The notes: generated from the letters alone by a model not told the origin. 7,614 bases of DNA from UBA5941 sp021824385 (GCA_027347685.1 DAIEQM010000018.1:1-7614), one strand, 5' to 3'. Counted from the stretch's first letter, positions 1 to 4,801 are shown. Numbers and translations: made by a program.

Positions 1-481
1 CACCCTCACCTTCACTGACACTTTCAACATCTTTCATTTCAGAAAGAGCGGTGTGAATAATCCGGCGTTGTGCAGGAGTAAGGTTATAGAGATATTGTGG
101 CTCTCCAGTCATTTTGGCGCGATCTGCAGATTGCTTGGCAAGAGAAAGTAAATATTCTTCATGTTTTTGTCTCCATCCTGAAACGTCTACCAAAACGCGA
201 TGCCAATCTCCTGTTCGCGTACGTAGTGCCATTCCAAGAAAGCTTTGAATTGCGGCAAGCGTAAGACCATGAGCGCCAATCAACAGGCCAGCCTCTTCAG
301 TGCTTTCAATAACCACATGATAAATTGCACCTTCTTCATTGCTTTCTTCCGTTATTTCAACATTTCCATGAACGCCACACAGATCGAGAAGTTCTTGGGT
401 TACCTCGTTTAATGTTTTAGTGATATCAACTTTTGAAGTGACTTCAGCTGTTTTTTCAGATGTCTTCTTTGCTTTTGCCAT
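1..481 (-). CDS. jag: Jag/KhpB-type KH-R3H RNA-binding protein (3' end cut by window edge)
   Basis: This is the cytoplasmic RNA-binding protein usually encoded next to yidC (SpoIIIJ-associated protein, Jag/KhpB). I translated 160 residues from the ATG at 481 to the left edge, and no stop is reached. A Lys-rich tail (residues 1-18) is followed by a KH domain with the G-x-x-G loop GAHG (69-72, in LIGAHGLTLAAIQ). An R3H domain follows, with L-T-P-A-Q-R-R-I-I-H (134-143); R139 and H143 fit the R-x3-H signature. The separate Jag_N domain found in Bacillus Jag seems absent, since the KH domain begins almost at once. The gene lies 55 nt downstream of yidC on the same strand. No Shine-Dalgarno is seen; a TACAAT box 10 nt upstream suggests a nearly leaderless mRNA. 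The in-frame upstream ATG is blocked by a stop. Family assignment is strong; the exact role in this organism is inferred. Confidence 0.93.
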   Translation of the reverse strand, partial: MAKAKKTSEKTAEVTSKVDITKTLNEVTQELLDLCGVHGNVEITEESNEEGAIYHVVIESTEEAGLLIGAHGLTLAAIQSFLGMALRTRTGDWHRVLVDVSGWRQKHEEYLLSLAKQSADRAKMTGEPQYLYNLTPAQRRIIHTALSEMKDVESVSEGEG

Positions 482-490
482 GTTGAGGCT

Positions 491-519
491 ATTGTATCAC
501 AGCTGCATTCATTTTGTAA
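491..519 (-). promoter_or_regulatory. Candidate jag promoter giving a near-leaderless mRNA
   Basis: On the minus strand, TACAAT (491-496, 5/6 to the -10 consensus) is preceded at 17 nt by TTACAA (514-519, a weak 3/6 -35). The predicted start site is near 484, only about 3 nt before the jag ATG. No Shine-Dalgarno lies in the gap. The -10 spacing matches that of rpmH, which is the best support. Confidence 0.45.
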
Positions 520-536
520 TCCCCGGACCAATGAAG

Positions 537-1358
537 TTATTTTTGAGCTCGGTATTTTTCGATTCGTTTTACCCACGGTGTCGCGCCACCCCAACCGAAC
601 GACTTGTATTGTTGGTACCCCTGGAAAAGGGAGAAGACGAGCCAATAGAGTGCCAATCCTGCAGGGAAACTTACTCCAATGAGTAAGGTCATAAGGGGAA
701 ATGTATAAATCATTGAAGACTGCATTGCCATCGCCATATCGTCAGTTTGTTCTTTCGTTTTTTCAGCAACTTGTTCTTCTTGTGATACAAACGGCATTGA
801 AATTTTCGCTGAAACAAATTGGACAATTGCAGCCAAAATCACGAGGATGCCAGGTAGAGGGAATGAAATACCAGGAATATGGAAAACATCAGGGTTTGTT
901 ACGTCAAAGTACAAGAATTTGGCATTCAAGGCTGCTCCTTCTGCAAACTTAATTGGTGCATACAAGAGGTTATTAAAATCTGTGGTTACCGAACCATGAC
1001 CAGCAAGCATGAGGCGAAAAGCTTGATAGAGGGCAATGAGTACCACCAGTTGCAGAATTTGTGGCAAACAACCGGCAGAAGGATTAATTTTGTTTTGCTT
1101 ATACACTTCAGCTTGAGCCTTCATAAAGCCTTGCTTGTCGTCTTTGTATTTTTTCTTCAGCTTATTGAGTTGTGGCTGGATCTCGCGAATCTTTTTCATG
1201 TTGTCGGTCGCGGGTTTTGTTAACGGGACCAAAATCAAACGGAGAAAAAGAGAAAAACCAATAATGGCAAGCCCCATGTTGTTGCCTAAAATTCTATAAA
1301 AAATAATAAGCCCGTTTGCAAGAGGTTGGGTAAGAAGTGTGGTAAAAATTTGTCCCAT
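537..1358 (-). CDS. yidC: YidC/Oxa1/Alb3 membrane protein insertase
   Basis: This inner-membrane insertase inserts membrane proteins alone or with SecYEG. At 273 aa it is the short form, without the large periplasmic domain of proteobacterial YidC. Hydrophobic segments lie at about 27-47, 97-117, 166-186 and 217-245. The hydrophilic-groove arginine is R40 in FSLFLRLILVPL, and the Lys-rich amphipathic cytoplasmic hairpin is about 52-92. The family signature INPSAGCLPQILQ (91-103) is followed by the LIALYQAF segment. The C-tail is basic, as in forms that contact ribosomes. There is no cleavable lipoprotein signal like that of Bacillus SpoIIIJ. It lies 27 nt downstream of yidD and 55 nt upstream of jag, the usual companions. 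The ATG at 1358 has no Shine-Dalgarno but sits 9 nt after a perfect TATAAT, suggesting a leaderless transcript. Confidence 0.96.
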   Translation of the reverse strand: MGQIFTTLLTQPLANGLIIFYRILGNNMGLAIIGFSLFLRLILVPLTKPATDNMKKIREIQPQLNKLKKKYKDDKQGFMKAQAEVYKQNKINPSAGCLPQILQLVVLIALYQAFRLMLAGHGSVTTDFNNLLYAPIKFAEGAALNAKFLYFDVTNPDVFHIPGISFPLPGILVILAAIVQFVSAKISMPFVSQEEQVAEKTKEQTDDMAMAMQSSMIYTFPLMTLLIGVSFPAGLALYWLVFSLFQGYQQYKSFGWGGATPWVKRIEKYRAQK

Positions 1359-1366
1359 GAGTCTTC

Positions 1367-1372
1367 ATTATA
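1367..1372 (-). promoter_or_regulatory. Perfect -10 box immediately upstream of yidC
   Basis: The minus strand reads TATAAT at 1367-1372, in the 27-nt yidD-yidC gap. Start-site spacing puts +1 near 1360, about 2 nt before the yidC ATG at 1358. No good -35 is seen: the best is GTGCCT at 16 nt, 3/6. If active, yidC is transcribed from its own promoter as a leaderless mRNA in addition to any read-through from rpmH. Confidence 0.5.
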
Positions 1373-1385
1373 CTATGAATGTACC

Positions 1386-1598
1386 CTAAGGCACAGGGTC
1401 ATATCCAGCAGGAGTCCACGGGTGACACCGGGAGAGTCGCTTCAAAGAAAGTATGGTGCCTTTCCCAATGCCGTATTTGGAAATTGCTTCTTCTGAGTAT
1501 TCGCTGCAAGTGGGAGTAAAACGGCAGCCAGTCCCAGTTAAAAATCGAAAAAGGTGGGAGAAGGTGAGCTTATACACCACAAGAAGTTTTTTATACAT
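1386..1598 (-). CDS. yidD: YidD membrane protein insertion efficiency factor
   Basis: YidD is a small membrane-associated protein, normally 70-85 aa, that helps YidC-dependent insertion. It is 70 aa here. It has the family hallmarks: an amphipathic N-terminus (YKKLLVVYKLTFSHLFRF, 2-19), the core GCRFTPTCSEY (24-34), then RCHPW (57-61) and the terminal GYDPVP (65-70). Its ATG lies inside the end of rnpA (8-nt overlap) and is preceded by AAGGAG four bases upstream, so translation is probably coupled yet independently initiated. The rpmH-rnpA-yidD-yidC-jag order is the canonical one. Family assignment is near certain. Confidence 0.96.
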   Translation of the reverse strand: MYKKLLVVYKLTFSHLFRFLTGTGCRFTPTCSEYSEEAISKYGIGKGTILSLKRLSRCHPWTPAGYDPVP

Positions 1599-1947
1599 TT
1601 TTCTCCTTGAGAATTTTTGCTTTCGTAAAGCTTTCCGCGACTTCTTTCATAATGTCAGCGGTATAGGCCTTAAGAATTGAAGGCTTCGGTAGAAACACAC
1701 AATCAACGTGCGGGTTTAAAGAAGAAATCTGGAACCGAATGCCTTCAGAAAGCACTCTCTTAATACGGTTTCTGTCGTGAGCCTTGGCAACTATTTTATT
1801 GGGAATAACAAAGCCAAAGCGGGGAGCATCTCCGTTGTCACGGCGTAAAACACTTAGGGTAAAGTTTGTGGAGTGGGTAAGTTTCCCTTTTTTTCGCAAC
1901 AATTCAAAGTCTTGTGGATCAGTGAGGTGATAAATTTTGGCAAGCAT
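1591..1947 (-). CDS. rnpA: Ribonuclease P protein component
   Basis: This is the basic protein subunit of RNase P. It binds the catalytic RNA and helps mature the 5' end of pre-tRNA. It is 118 aa, normal for the family. The start LAKIYHLTDPQDFELLRKKG matches the typical N-terminus. The RNR signature is present as AHDRNRIKRVLSEGIR (56-71, key residues R59, N60, R61, K63, R64), preceded by the FGFVIPNKIV strand (44-53). The start codon overlaps the rpmH stop as TAATG, and the end overlaps yidD by 8 nt, so it is in the middle of a tight operon. No close Shine-Dalgarno is visible; termination-reinitiation from rpmH is the likely mode. The partner RNA (rnpB) is not in the window. Confidence 0.95.
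   Translation of the reverse strand: MLAKIYHLTDPQDFELLRKKGKLTHSTNFTLSVLRRDNGDAPRFGFVIPNKIVAKAHDRNRIKRVLSEGIRFQISSLNPHVDCVFLPKPSILKAYTADIMKEVAESFTKAKILKEKNV
1603..1608 (-). promoter_or_regulatory. Strong Shine-Dalgarno of yidD
   Basis: The minus strand reads AAGGAG followed by AAAA and the yidD ATG at 1598. The site lies within the last codons of rnpA. It fixes the yidD start and contrasts with the absence of any such site before yidC, jag and dnaN. Confidence 0.75.
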
Positions 1948-2087
1948 TAAACAGTAAGGCTTTTTCTTCCGCGTGCTCTGCGGTCTTTTAGTACACGACG
2001 GCCAGTTGATGTTGCCATTCGTTTTCGAAAACCGTGCACACGCACGCGCTTCCTTTTTGAAGGTTGGTATGTTCGCTTCATTGCCAT
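1947..2087 (-). CDS. rpmH: Ribosomal protein bL34
   Basis: bL34 is a tiny, highly basic protein of the large ribosomal subunit. The sequence MKRTYQPSKRKRVRVHGF and the basic tail GRRVLKDRRARGRKSLTV are diagnostic. Two close ATGs compete: 2087 (MAMKRTYQPS, 46 aa) and 2081 (MKRTYQPS, 44 aa, the usual family start). I chose 2087 because its distance to the TATACT box (10 nt) equals that of jag. Neither has a Shine-Dalgarno, and a TSS near 2090 fits a leaderless ATG at 2087. The open frame continues upstream to 2135, but that part overlaps the promoter and hairpin and is not L34-like. It is the first gene of the rpmH-rnpA-yidD cluster. Confidence 0.95.
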   Translation of the reverse strand: MAMKRTYQPSKRKRVRVHGFRKRMATSTGRRVLKDRRARGRKSLTV

Positions 2088-2096
2088 AGTAGAGCT

Positions 2097-2125
2097 AGTA
2101 TACAAGAGGAATGGGCGAGAGGCAA
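2097..2125 (-). promoter_or_regulatory. rpmH operon promoter
   Basis: The minus strand has TTGCCT (2120-2125, 4/6 to -35), a 17-nt spacer and TATACT (2097-2102, 5/6 to -10). The predicted start near 2090 leaves about 3 nt before ATG 2087. The -35 hexamer lies entirely in the loop of the hairpin at 2112-2134, so termination and initiation share the same bases. Confidence 0.6.
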
Positions 2126-2142
2126 CCTCGCCCAATTTTTTT
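2112..2142. terminator. Hairpin plus T-run between rpmH and the 108-aa gene (possibly bidirectional)
   Basis: TGGGCGAG (2112-2119) pairs perfectly with CTCGCCCA (2127-2134) around a 7-nt loop. Seven T follow at 2136-2142 on the plus strand, a textbook intrinsic terminator in that direction. On the minus strand the same stem is preceded by seven A and followed by ATTCCTCTTGT, a poorer U-tract. It could still end the 108-aa gene, whose stop (2141-2143) touches it. No plus-strand gene lies upstream, so a plus-strand role would be to stop antisense transcripts before dnaA. Confidence 0.65.
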
Positions 2143-2467
2143 AGTTGGGAACTTGCTCTATTGAGAGAAGCGTCAGCTCACGGGCAACAAAATGTATGTC
2201 TAAAACATGTACCACCATTTCGATGTCCACAACCTTTCCCACAACCAAGACAGATGGCTTCGTAACGAGAGAAAACTTCTCAGAAAGATGATTGTTCCAG
2301 TCAGCGTCGCGTGGTAACTGAGGGAATGCACGTGCTTCAAGAATCCCCAGTATTACACTTTCGCTTTTCCAGAGATATCCAAGATTTTCACCTTTTGCGA
2401 CAGACGAGATGAGCGTTGCCAACTCGGTACGGGTTGGCGTCTTAGATAAGACTTCAACAGTTCGCAT
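2141..2467 (-). CDS. Uncharacterised 108-aa protein between rpmH and dnaA
   Basis: I do not recognise this protein. It runs from ATG 2467 to TAA 2141. It has no signal peptide, no clear membrane segment and no cysteines. Charged and hydrophobic residues are mixed, with a Val/Leu-rich second half (SVLVVGKVVDIEMVVHVLDI, 72-91) that looks like beta strands of a small soluble fold. The gene is believable because the ATG follows AAGGAG with a 6-nt spacer, and TTGAAA-16-TATACT lies about 29 nt further up. It also ends exactly at a hairpin. The open frame extends upstream to 2782 antisense to dnaA, but the promoter and SD decide for 2467. It is divergent from dnaA, so it could be co-regulated with it; that is inference. 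Confidence 0.72.
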   Translation of the reverse strand: MRTVEVLSKTPTRTELATLISSVAKGENLGYLWKSESVILGILEARAFPQLPRDADWNNHLSEKFSLVTKPSVLVVGKVVDIEMVVHVLDIHFVARELTLLSIEQVPN

Positions 2468-2473
2468 ACAAAA

Positions 2474-2479
2474 CTCCTT
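2474..2479 (-). promoter_or_regulatory. Shine-Dalgarno fixing the start of the 108-aa gene
   Basis: The minus strand reads AAGGAG, then TTTTGT, then ATG (2467). It rules out the longer open frame that reaches into dnaA and supports a real 108-aa gene. Confidence 0.72.
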
Positions 2480-2502
2480 AATCACAACTGTTTCGTACGC
2501 GT

Positions 2503-2530
2503 AGTATAGCGTCAGCTCCAATATTTTCAA
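2503..2530 (-). promoter_or_regulatory. Promoter of the 108-aa gene
   Basis: The minus strand has TTGAAA (2525-2530, 5/6), a 16-nt spacer and TATACT (2503-2508, 5/6). The start site would be near 2496, leaving a 29-nt leader that holds the Shine-Dalgarno. Its -35 lies only 10 bp from the -35 of the divergent dnaA promoter, so polymerases would compete or be co-regulated there. Confidence 0.65.
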
Positions 2531-2540
2531 AAACATCCTG

Positions 2541-2570
2541 TTGAAAGATTGTGGATAAGTTGTTAATACT
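2541..2570 (+). promoter_or_regulatory. Candidate dnaA promoter
   Basis: TTGAAA (2541-2546, 5/6) is followed at 18 nt by AATACT (2565-2570, 4/6), or at 17 nt by TAATAC (3/6). The -35 is good and the -10 is mediocre. The start site would be near 2577, giving a leader of about 27 nt that has no Shine-Dalgarno. The spacer contains a perfect DnaA box (2550-2558), so bound DnaA would block polymerase. Confidence 0.45.
2550..2558 (-). promoter_or_regulatory. Perfect DnaA box in the dnaA promoter
   Basis: The plus strand reads TGTGGATAA, the exact complement of TTATCCACA. It sits between the proposed -35 and -10 of dnaA, 46 bp before the dnaA ATG. Autorepression through promoter boxes is known for dnaA in several bacteria; here it is inferred from position. 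Confidence 0.8.
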
Positions 2571-2603
2571 GTAGTTGCCGCCCACCTAAATTTTTTCTGT
2601 GTT

Positions 2604-3980
2604 ATGAAAATTGATAAACAACAAGTGTGGGCAGAAGTTCTTGCAAGCCTCAAAGTACAAGTTACTGAAGCCACCTTTACGACCTGGTTTAATAAAACGT
2701 ATTTGGCATCCCTGCGAAAAACAGATGCTACACGGTATGTTGCAGAAATTGGAAGTGAAACGGCAATGGCCAAAAACTTCATTCAAGAACGCTACTTTGG
2801 ATTAATTCAAGATGCGCTCATTCATACCCTTGGTGCTCCGTGTGACTTACAATTTATCGTAAAAACAGATCCCGAAAAATTAAAGGCAGAGTCACTTGCT
2901 ACACCACCACCGCTTTTTAACGAAGGCGCAATGACCGACGACATCATAACGCGACTCGTGGCTTCACATATTCGCCCAAACTTCACTTTTGAAAACTTTG
3001 CGGTTAGTGGATCTAATCAACTCGCGTGGGCTGCAGCAGAAGCCGTGAGTGTGACTCCAGGAACGGCATATAATCCACTGTTTATTTGGGGAGGAGTAGG
3101 AGTGGGGAAAACACATCTTATGCATGCCGTAGGCATAAATATAATAAAAAAGAAATTAGACGCAAAAGTGTATGCCTGCACAGGAGAGGATTTCACTAAC
3201 GACATCGTTTCTGGAATTCGAAATAAAAACACCCAAAGTGTTCGCGACAAGTACCGCAAGCTCGATGCATTGTTTGTAGATGATATTCAATTCATTGCAG
3301 GCAAAGACACCGCACAGGAAGAATTTTTTCACACCTTTAATGCAGTCACCTCGGCAGGTGGACAAATTATCATGACCAGTGACCGGCCACCAACTGAAAT
3401 TCCCAAACTCGAAGCACGTCTCCAAAGTCGGTTTGAAGCAGGACTCATTGTCGATGTTTCGCCTCCAGACTTTGAATTACGCTGTGCCATCGTTCAAATC
3501 AAAAGTGAACAAAAGGGAATAGAGTTGTCGCCAGAGCTTGCGGCTATTGTAGCCGGGAACATTGATTCAGCACGTGCTATTGAAGGATACTTAACCAGAT
3601 TGTCGTCGGAAGCAAAATTAAATAAAGCAGAAATTGGAGAGGAACTTATTAAGAAACTGCTTAAAAAAGGTGATGGGGAAGATATTGAACTGCCAAAAGT
3701 ATATTCAACCGATCGAGTAATTGATGCTGTTTGTAAGCATTACCAGGTGAGTAAGCGTTCAATACTCGGAAAAGAGCGTTCAAAAATGATTGCGTACCCG
3801 CGGCAAATTCTCATGTATATTTTAAGAATTGAAATGCATTTGCCGTATGAGGAACTTGGACAAATCCTGGGGGGAAGGGACCATTCGACCATAATGCACG
3901 GTGTGGATAAAATTACCGCGCTCCTTTCGACAGACACCGATACAAGAGCGGATATAGAGCGGATAAAGTCGTTAGTCTAG
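2604..3980 (+). CDS. dnaA: Chromosomal replication initiator DnaA
   Basis: DnaA is an AAA+ ATPase that binds DnaA boxes, melts oriC and recruits the helicase. It is 458 aa, normal for the family. Domain I spans about 1-85 (WAEVLASLKVQVTEATFTTWF) and domain II is a short linker (about 86-120). Domain III has Walker A GGVGVGKT (163-170), Walker B ALFVDD (222-227), sensor 1 around IIMTSDRPP (255-263), the arginine finger R277 in RLQSRFEAG, and sensor 2 R324 in SARAIEGYL. Domain IV, which reads DnaA boxes, runs from about 365 and carries a basic loop KRSILGKERSK (384-394), YPRQILMYI and the signature GGRDHSTIMHG (423-433). All key residues are intact. The ATG at 2604 has no Shine-Dalgarno, but the N-terminus fits the family exactly. 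The oriC follows directly at its stop codon. Confidence 0.98.
   Translation: MKIDKQQVWAEVLASLKVQVTEATFTTWFNKTYLASLRKTDATRYVAEIGSETAMAKNFIQERYFGLIQDALIHTLGAPCDLQFIVKTDPEKLKAESLATPPPLFNEGAMTDDIITRLVASHIRPNFTFENFAVSGSNQLAWAAAEAVSVTPGTAYNPLFIWGGVGVGKTHLMHAVGINIIKKKLDAKVYACTGEDFTNDIVSGIRNKNTQSVRDKYRKLDALFVDDIQFIAGKDTAQEEFFHTFNAVTSAGGQIIMTSDRPPTEIPKLEARLQSRFEAGLIVDVSPPDFELRCAIVQIKSEQKGIELSPELAAIVAGNIDSARAIEGYLTRLSSEAKLNKAEIGEELIKKLLKKGDGEDIELPKVYSTDRVIDAVCKHYQVSKRSILGKERSKMIAYPRQILMYILRIEMHLPYEELGQILGGRDHSTIMHGVDKITALLSTDTDTRADIERIKSLV
3902..3910 (-). promoter_or_regulatory. Perfect DnaA box within the 3' end of dnaA
   Basis: TGTGGATAA lies in the GVDK codons of DnaA domain IV. The match is exact, but the codons could produce it by chance because this peptide is conserved. 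It is 69 bp before the oriC cluster and could act as an outlying box. Confidence 0.45.
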
Positions 3981-4023
3981 TGGACAACAAGTGGACGCAA
4001 ACTATGTTCTCCACTTATCCACT
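3979..4023. repeat. Symmetric array of DnaA-box half-sites (imperfect inverted repeat)
   Basis: AGTGGA (3979-3984) and AAGTGGA (3989-3995) are mirrored by TCCACTT (4010-4016) and TCCACT (4018-4023) around a 14-nt centre. This makes 6- and 7-bp arms split by unequal bulges of 4 nt and 1 nt. The four half-sites are degenerate DnaA boxes (scores out of 9): TTGTCCACT reverse (7), GCGTCCACT reverse (5), TTCTCCACT (7) and TTATCCACT (8). The first overlaps the dnaA stop codon. It may load DnaA in opposing orientations or form a cruciform. Confidence 0.6.
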
Positions 4024-4035
4024 GTGAAAAAAATG

Positions 4036-4044
4036 TTATCCACA
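4036..4044 (+). promoter_or_regulatory. Perfect DnaA box in oriC
   Basis: An exact TTATCCACA in the plus orientation, pointing toward the trio element 45 bp downstream. It is the strongest single box of the origin and the likely nucleation point for DnaA. Confidence 0.88.
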
Positions 4045-4079
4045 ATTTTGTCAACAGCGACAGCTGTGCTTGCCATCCC

Positions 4080-4109
4080 CAATCCACAGTACTACTACTG
4101 CTACTACTA
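4080..4109 (+). promoter_or_regulatory. DnaA box plus DnaA-trio element (basal unwinding system)
   Basis: The box-like CAATCCACA (4080-4088, 7/9) is followed by GTA and then six triplets CTA-CTA-CTG-CTA-CTA-CTA (4092-4109). Five of six are the ideal CTA, i.e. 3'-GAT-5' on the lower strand, the trinucleotide read by DnaA domain III as single-stranded DNA in Bacillus. Spacing between box and first full trio is 3 nt, and T-rich DNA follows directly. Geometry is right for origin melting; function is inferred. Confidence 0.8.
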
Positions 4110-4160
4110 TTTTGAATATTAATAAAAAGAAGAAAGAGGGGAATCTCATAAACAACAAGA

Positions 4161-4187
4161 ATGGGGATAGTGTATAACTACCCCCAT
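4161..4187 (-). terminator. Hairpin downstream of the SH3-like gene
   Basis: ATGGGGATAGT (4161-4171) pairs with ACTACCCCCAT (4177-4187) around the loop GTATA, with one A-C mismatch in 11 bp. Read on the minus strand it lies 12 nt after the stop of the secreted-protein gene and is followed by TCTTGTTGTTTATG, a broken U-tract. It probably stops minus-strand transcription before it enters oriC. There is no U-tract on the plus strand. Confidence 0.55.
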
Positions 4188-4198
4188 CAACATTTGTG

Positions 4199-4726
4199 TT
4201 AACCTTCAGCCGAACAATCGGGAATCGTTACCTCTTTCGGAACGAGGATAGTAGCATAGATTCCTTTTTGACCGATTGCATGAATCCAGTTTTCTTTTGC
4301 CGAAGGGGTGAACTTGATTTGATACCAATTGTCATCACCTTGGCAGATAATTTCGTAGTATCTGCCTTTCTGTGCTTTTCCAACGGGAGCTGGGCTATCC
4401 AAACTCGCTAACGGTCGAACATTTAATTCTCCGGCAAGAATAAAAGCGCTCGCTACCTGAGACGGAGCAGTAGTACTCCCTCCATCGGGAAACACGACAT
4501 TGGGAACCGAAGTTGCCGTAAACAATTGCGTTGGTGTTGGCATCGGTGCATTTGGGTAAACCGGAGTCCCGTTGATTGAAACCTCGTCGCACCCTTGAAT
4601 GGTTACAACACTTTTACTTCCGACGTGACTGACGGAAACGACGCAGTTATTCTGTGCCTGTACCGTCAATCCGCTCACCAATAATGCGATGAGAACCGTT
4701 ACCAAAACAATCATCATTCTCTTCAT
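4199..4726 (-). CDS. Small secreted protein with a bacterial SH3-like domain
   Basis: The 175-aa protein has a clear Sec signal peptide: KR start, hydrophobic core about 5-20, probable cleavage after VQA (24). The mature part begins with a short Cys-containing segment (C28 and C46 may bond), then a Pro/Thr-rich linker (PNAPMPTPTQ, 58-67) and another low-complexity stretch to about 95. Residues about 98-160 resemble an SH3b domain: ELNVRPLASLDSPAPVGKA, then GRYYEIICQGDDNWYQIKF and ENWIHA. SH3b domains usually bind cell-wall peptides or glycans; the ligand here is unknown. The frame opens at a TTG (4738), but ATG 4726 follows GGAGG by 5 nt, which decides the start. Placed between dnaA and dnaN on the opposite strand, it is an unusual neighbour. 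Secretion is confident, SH3 assignment moderate, function unknown. Confidence 0.85.
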   Translation of the reverse strand: MKRMMIVLVTVLIALLVSGLTVQAQNNCVVSVSHVGSKSVVTIQGCDEVSINGTPVYPNAPMPTPTQLFTATSVPNVVFPDGGSTTAPSQVASAFILAGELNVRPLASLDSPAPVGKAQKGRYYEIICQGDDNWYQIKFTPSAKENWIHAIGQKGIYATILVPKEVTIPDCSAEG

Positions 4727-4731
4727 ACTAG

Positions 4732-4736
4732 CCTCC
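4732..4736 (-). promoter_or_regulatory. Shine-Dalgarno of the SH3-like gene
   Basis: The minus strand reads GGAGG, CTAGT, ATG (4726). The alternative in-frame TTG at 4738 overlaps this site and would have no ribosome-binding site of its own, so 4726 is preferred. Confidence 0.75.
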
Positions 4737-4758
4737 AAAGAGATATTTAACCTGTAGT

Positions 4759-4787
4759 ATTATAGCGTATCTACTTACTTTTTTCAA
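4759..4787 (-). promoter_or_regulatory. Near-consensus promoter of the SH3-like gene
   Basis: The minus strand has TTGAAA (4782-4787, 5/6), a 17-nt spacer and a perfect TATAAT (4759-4764). The start site would be near 4752, about 26 nt before the ATG, leaving room for the Shine-Dalgarno. This is the best promoter in the window, so the gene is probably well expressed. Its -35 lies 8 bp from the dnaN -10 on the opposite strand. Confidence 0.75.
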
Positions 4788-4792
4788 TTTTT

Positions 4793-4801
4793 TGTTATAC
4801 T
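4793..4801 (+). promoter_or_regulatory. Extended -10 promoter giving near-leaderless dnaN mRNA
   Basis: TGTTATACT (4793-4801) is an extended -10 (TGn plus TATACT, 5/6). No good -35 is present upstream, as expected for extended -10 promoters. The start site near 4808 leaves only 2 nt before ATG 4810, and no Shine-Dalgarno exists. Confidence 0.6.

Larger units (their letters stand above)
3979..4130 (+). other. Chromosomal origin of replication (oriC)
   Basis: The dnaA downstream intergenic region has all parts of a bacterial origin in working order. First comes a symmetric group of GTGGA/TCCAC half-sites (3979-4023) that includes TTATCCACT (4015-4023, 8/9). A perfect box TTATCCACA follows at 4036-4044, and a 7/9 box CAATCCACA at 4080-4088. 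CTA-type DnaA-trios occupy 4089-4109, and an AT-rich stretch with TTTTGAATATTAATAAAAAG (4111-4130) forms the probable unwinding element. Box orientation and trio direction match the Bacillus basal unwinding system as I remember it. The flanking replication genes and the strand switch of genes agree. The exact melting site is inferred. Confidence 0.85.

Noticed and set aside
420..1223. Plus-strand open frames across yidC and jag
   Set aside because: They are antisense shadows of well-supported conserved genes and have no family features.
1912..1920. TGTGGATCA as a DnaA box in rnpA
   Set aside because: It has only 7 of 9 matches, is isolated and lies within coding sequence.
2088..2135. N-terminal extension of rpmH (start at 2135)
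   Set aside because: The extra residues are not L34-like and overlap the -10 box and terminator hairpin.
2468..2782. Upstream extension of the 108-aa frame to 213 aa, antisense to dnaA
   Set aside because: It would overlap dnaA and its promoter, while a promoter and Shine-Dalgarno sit directly before ATG 2467.
3017..3425. Minus-strand open frames within dnaA
   Set aside because: They lie opposite the conserved AAA+ region, with no promoter or Shine-Dalgarno noted.
4060..4067. ACAGCTGT palindrome inside oriC
   Set aside because: An 8-bp palindrome is common by chance, and I see no partner site or known regulator for it.
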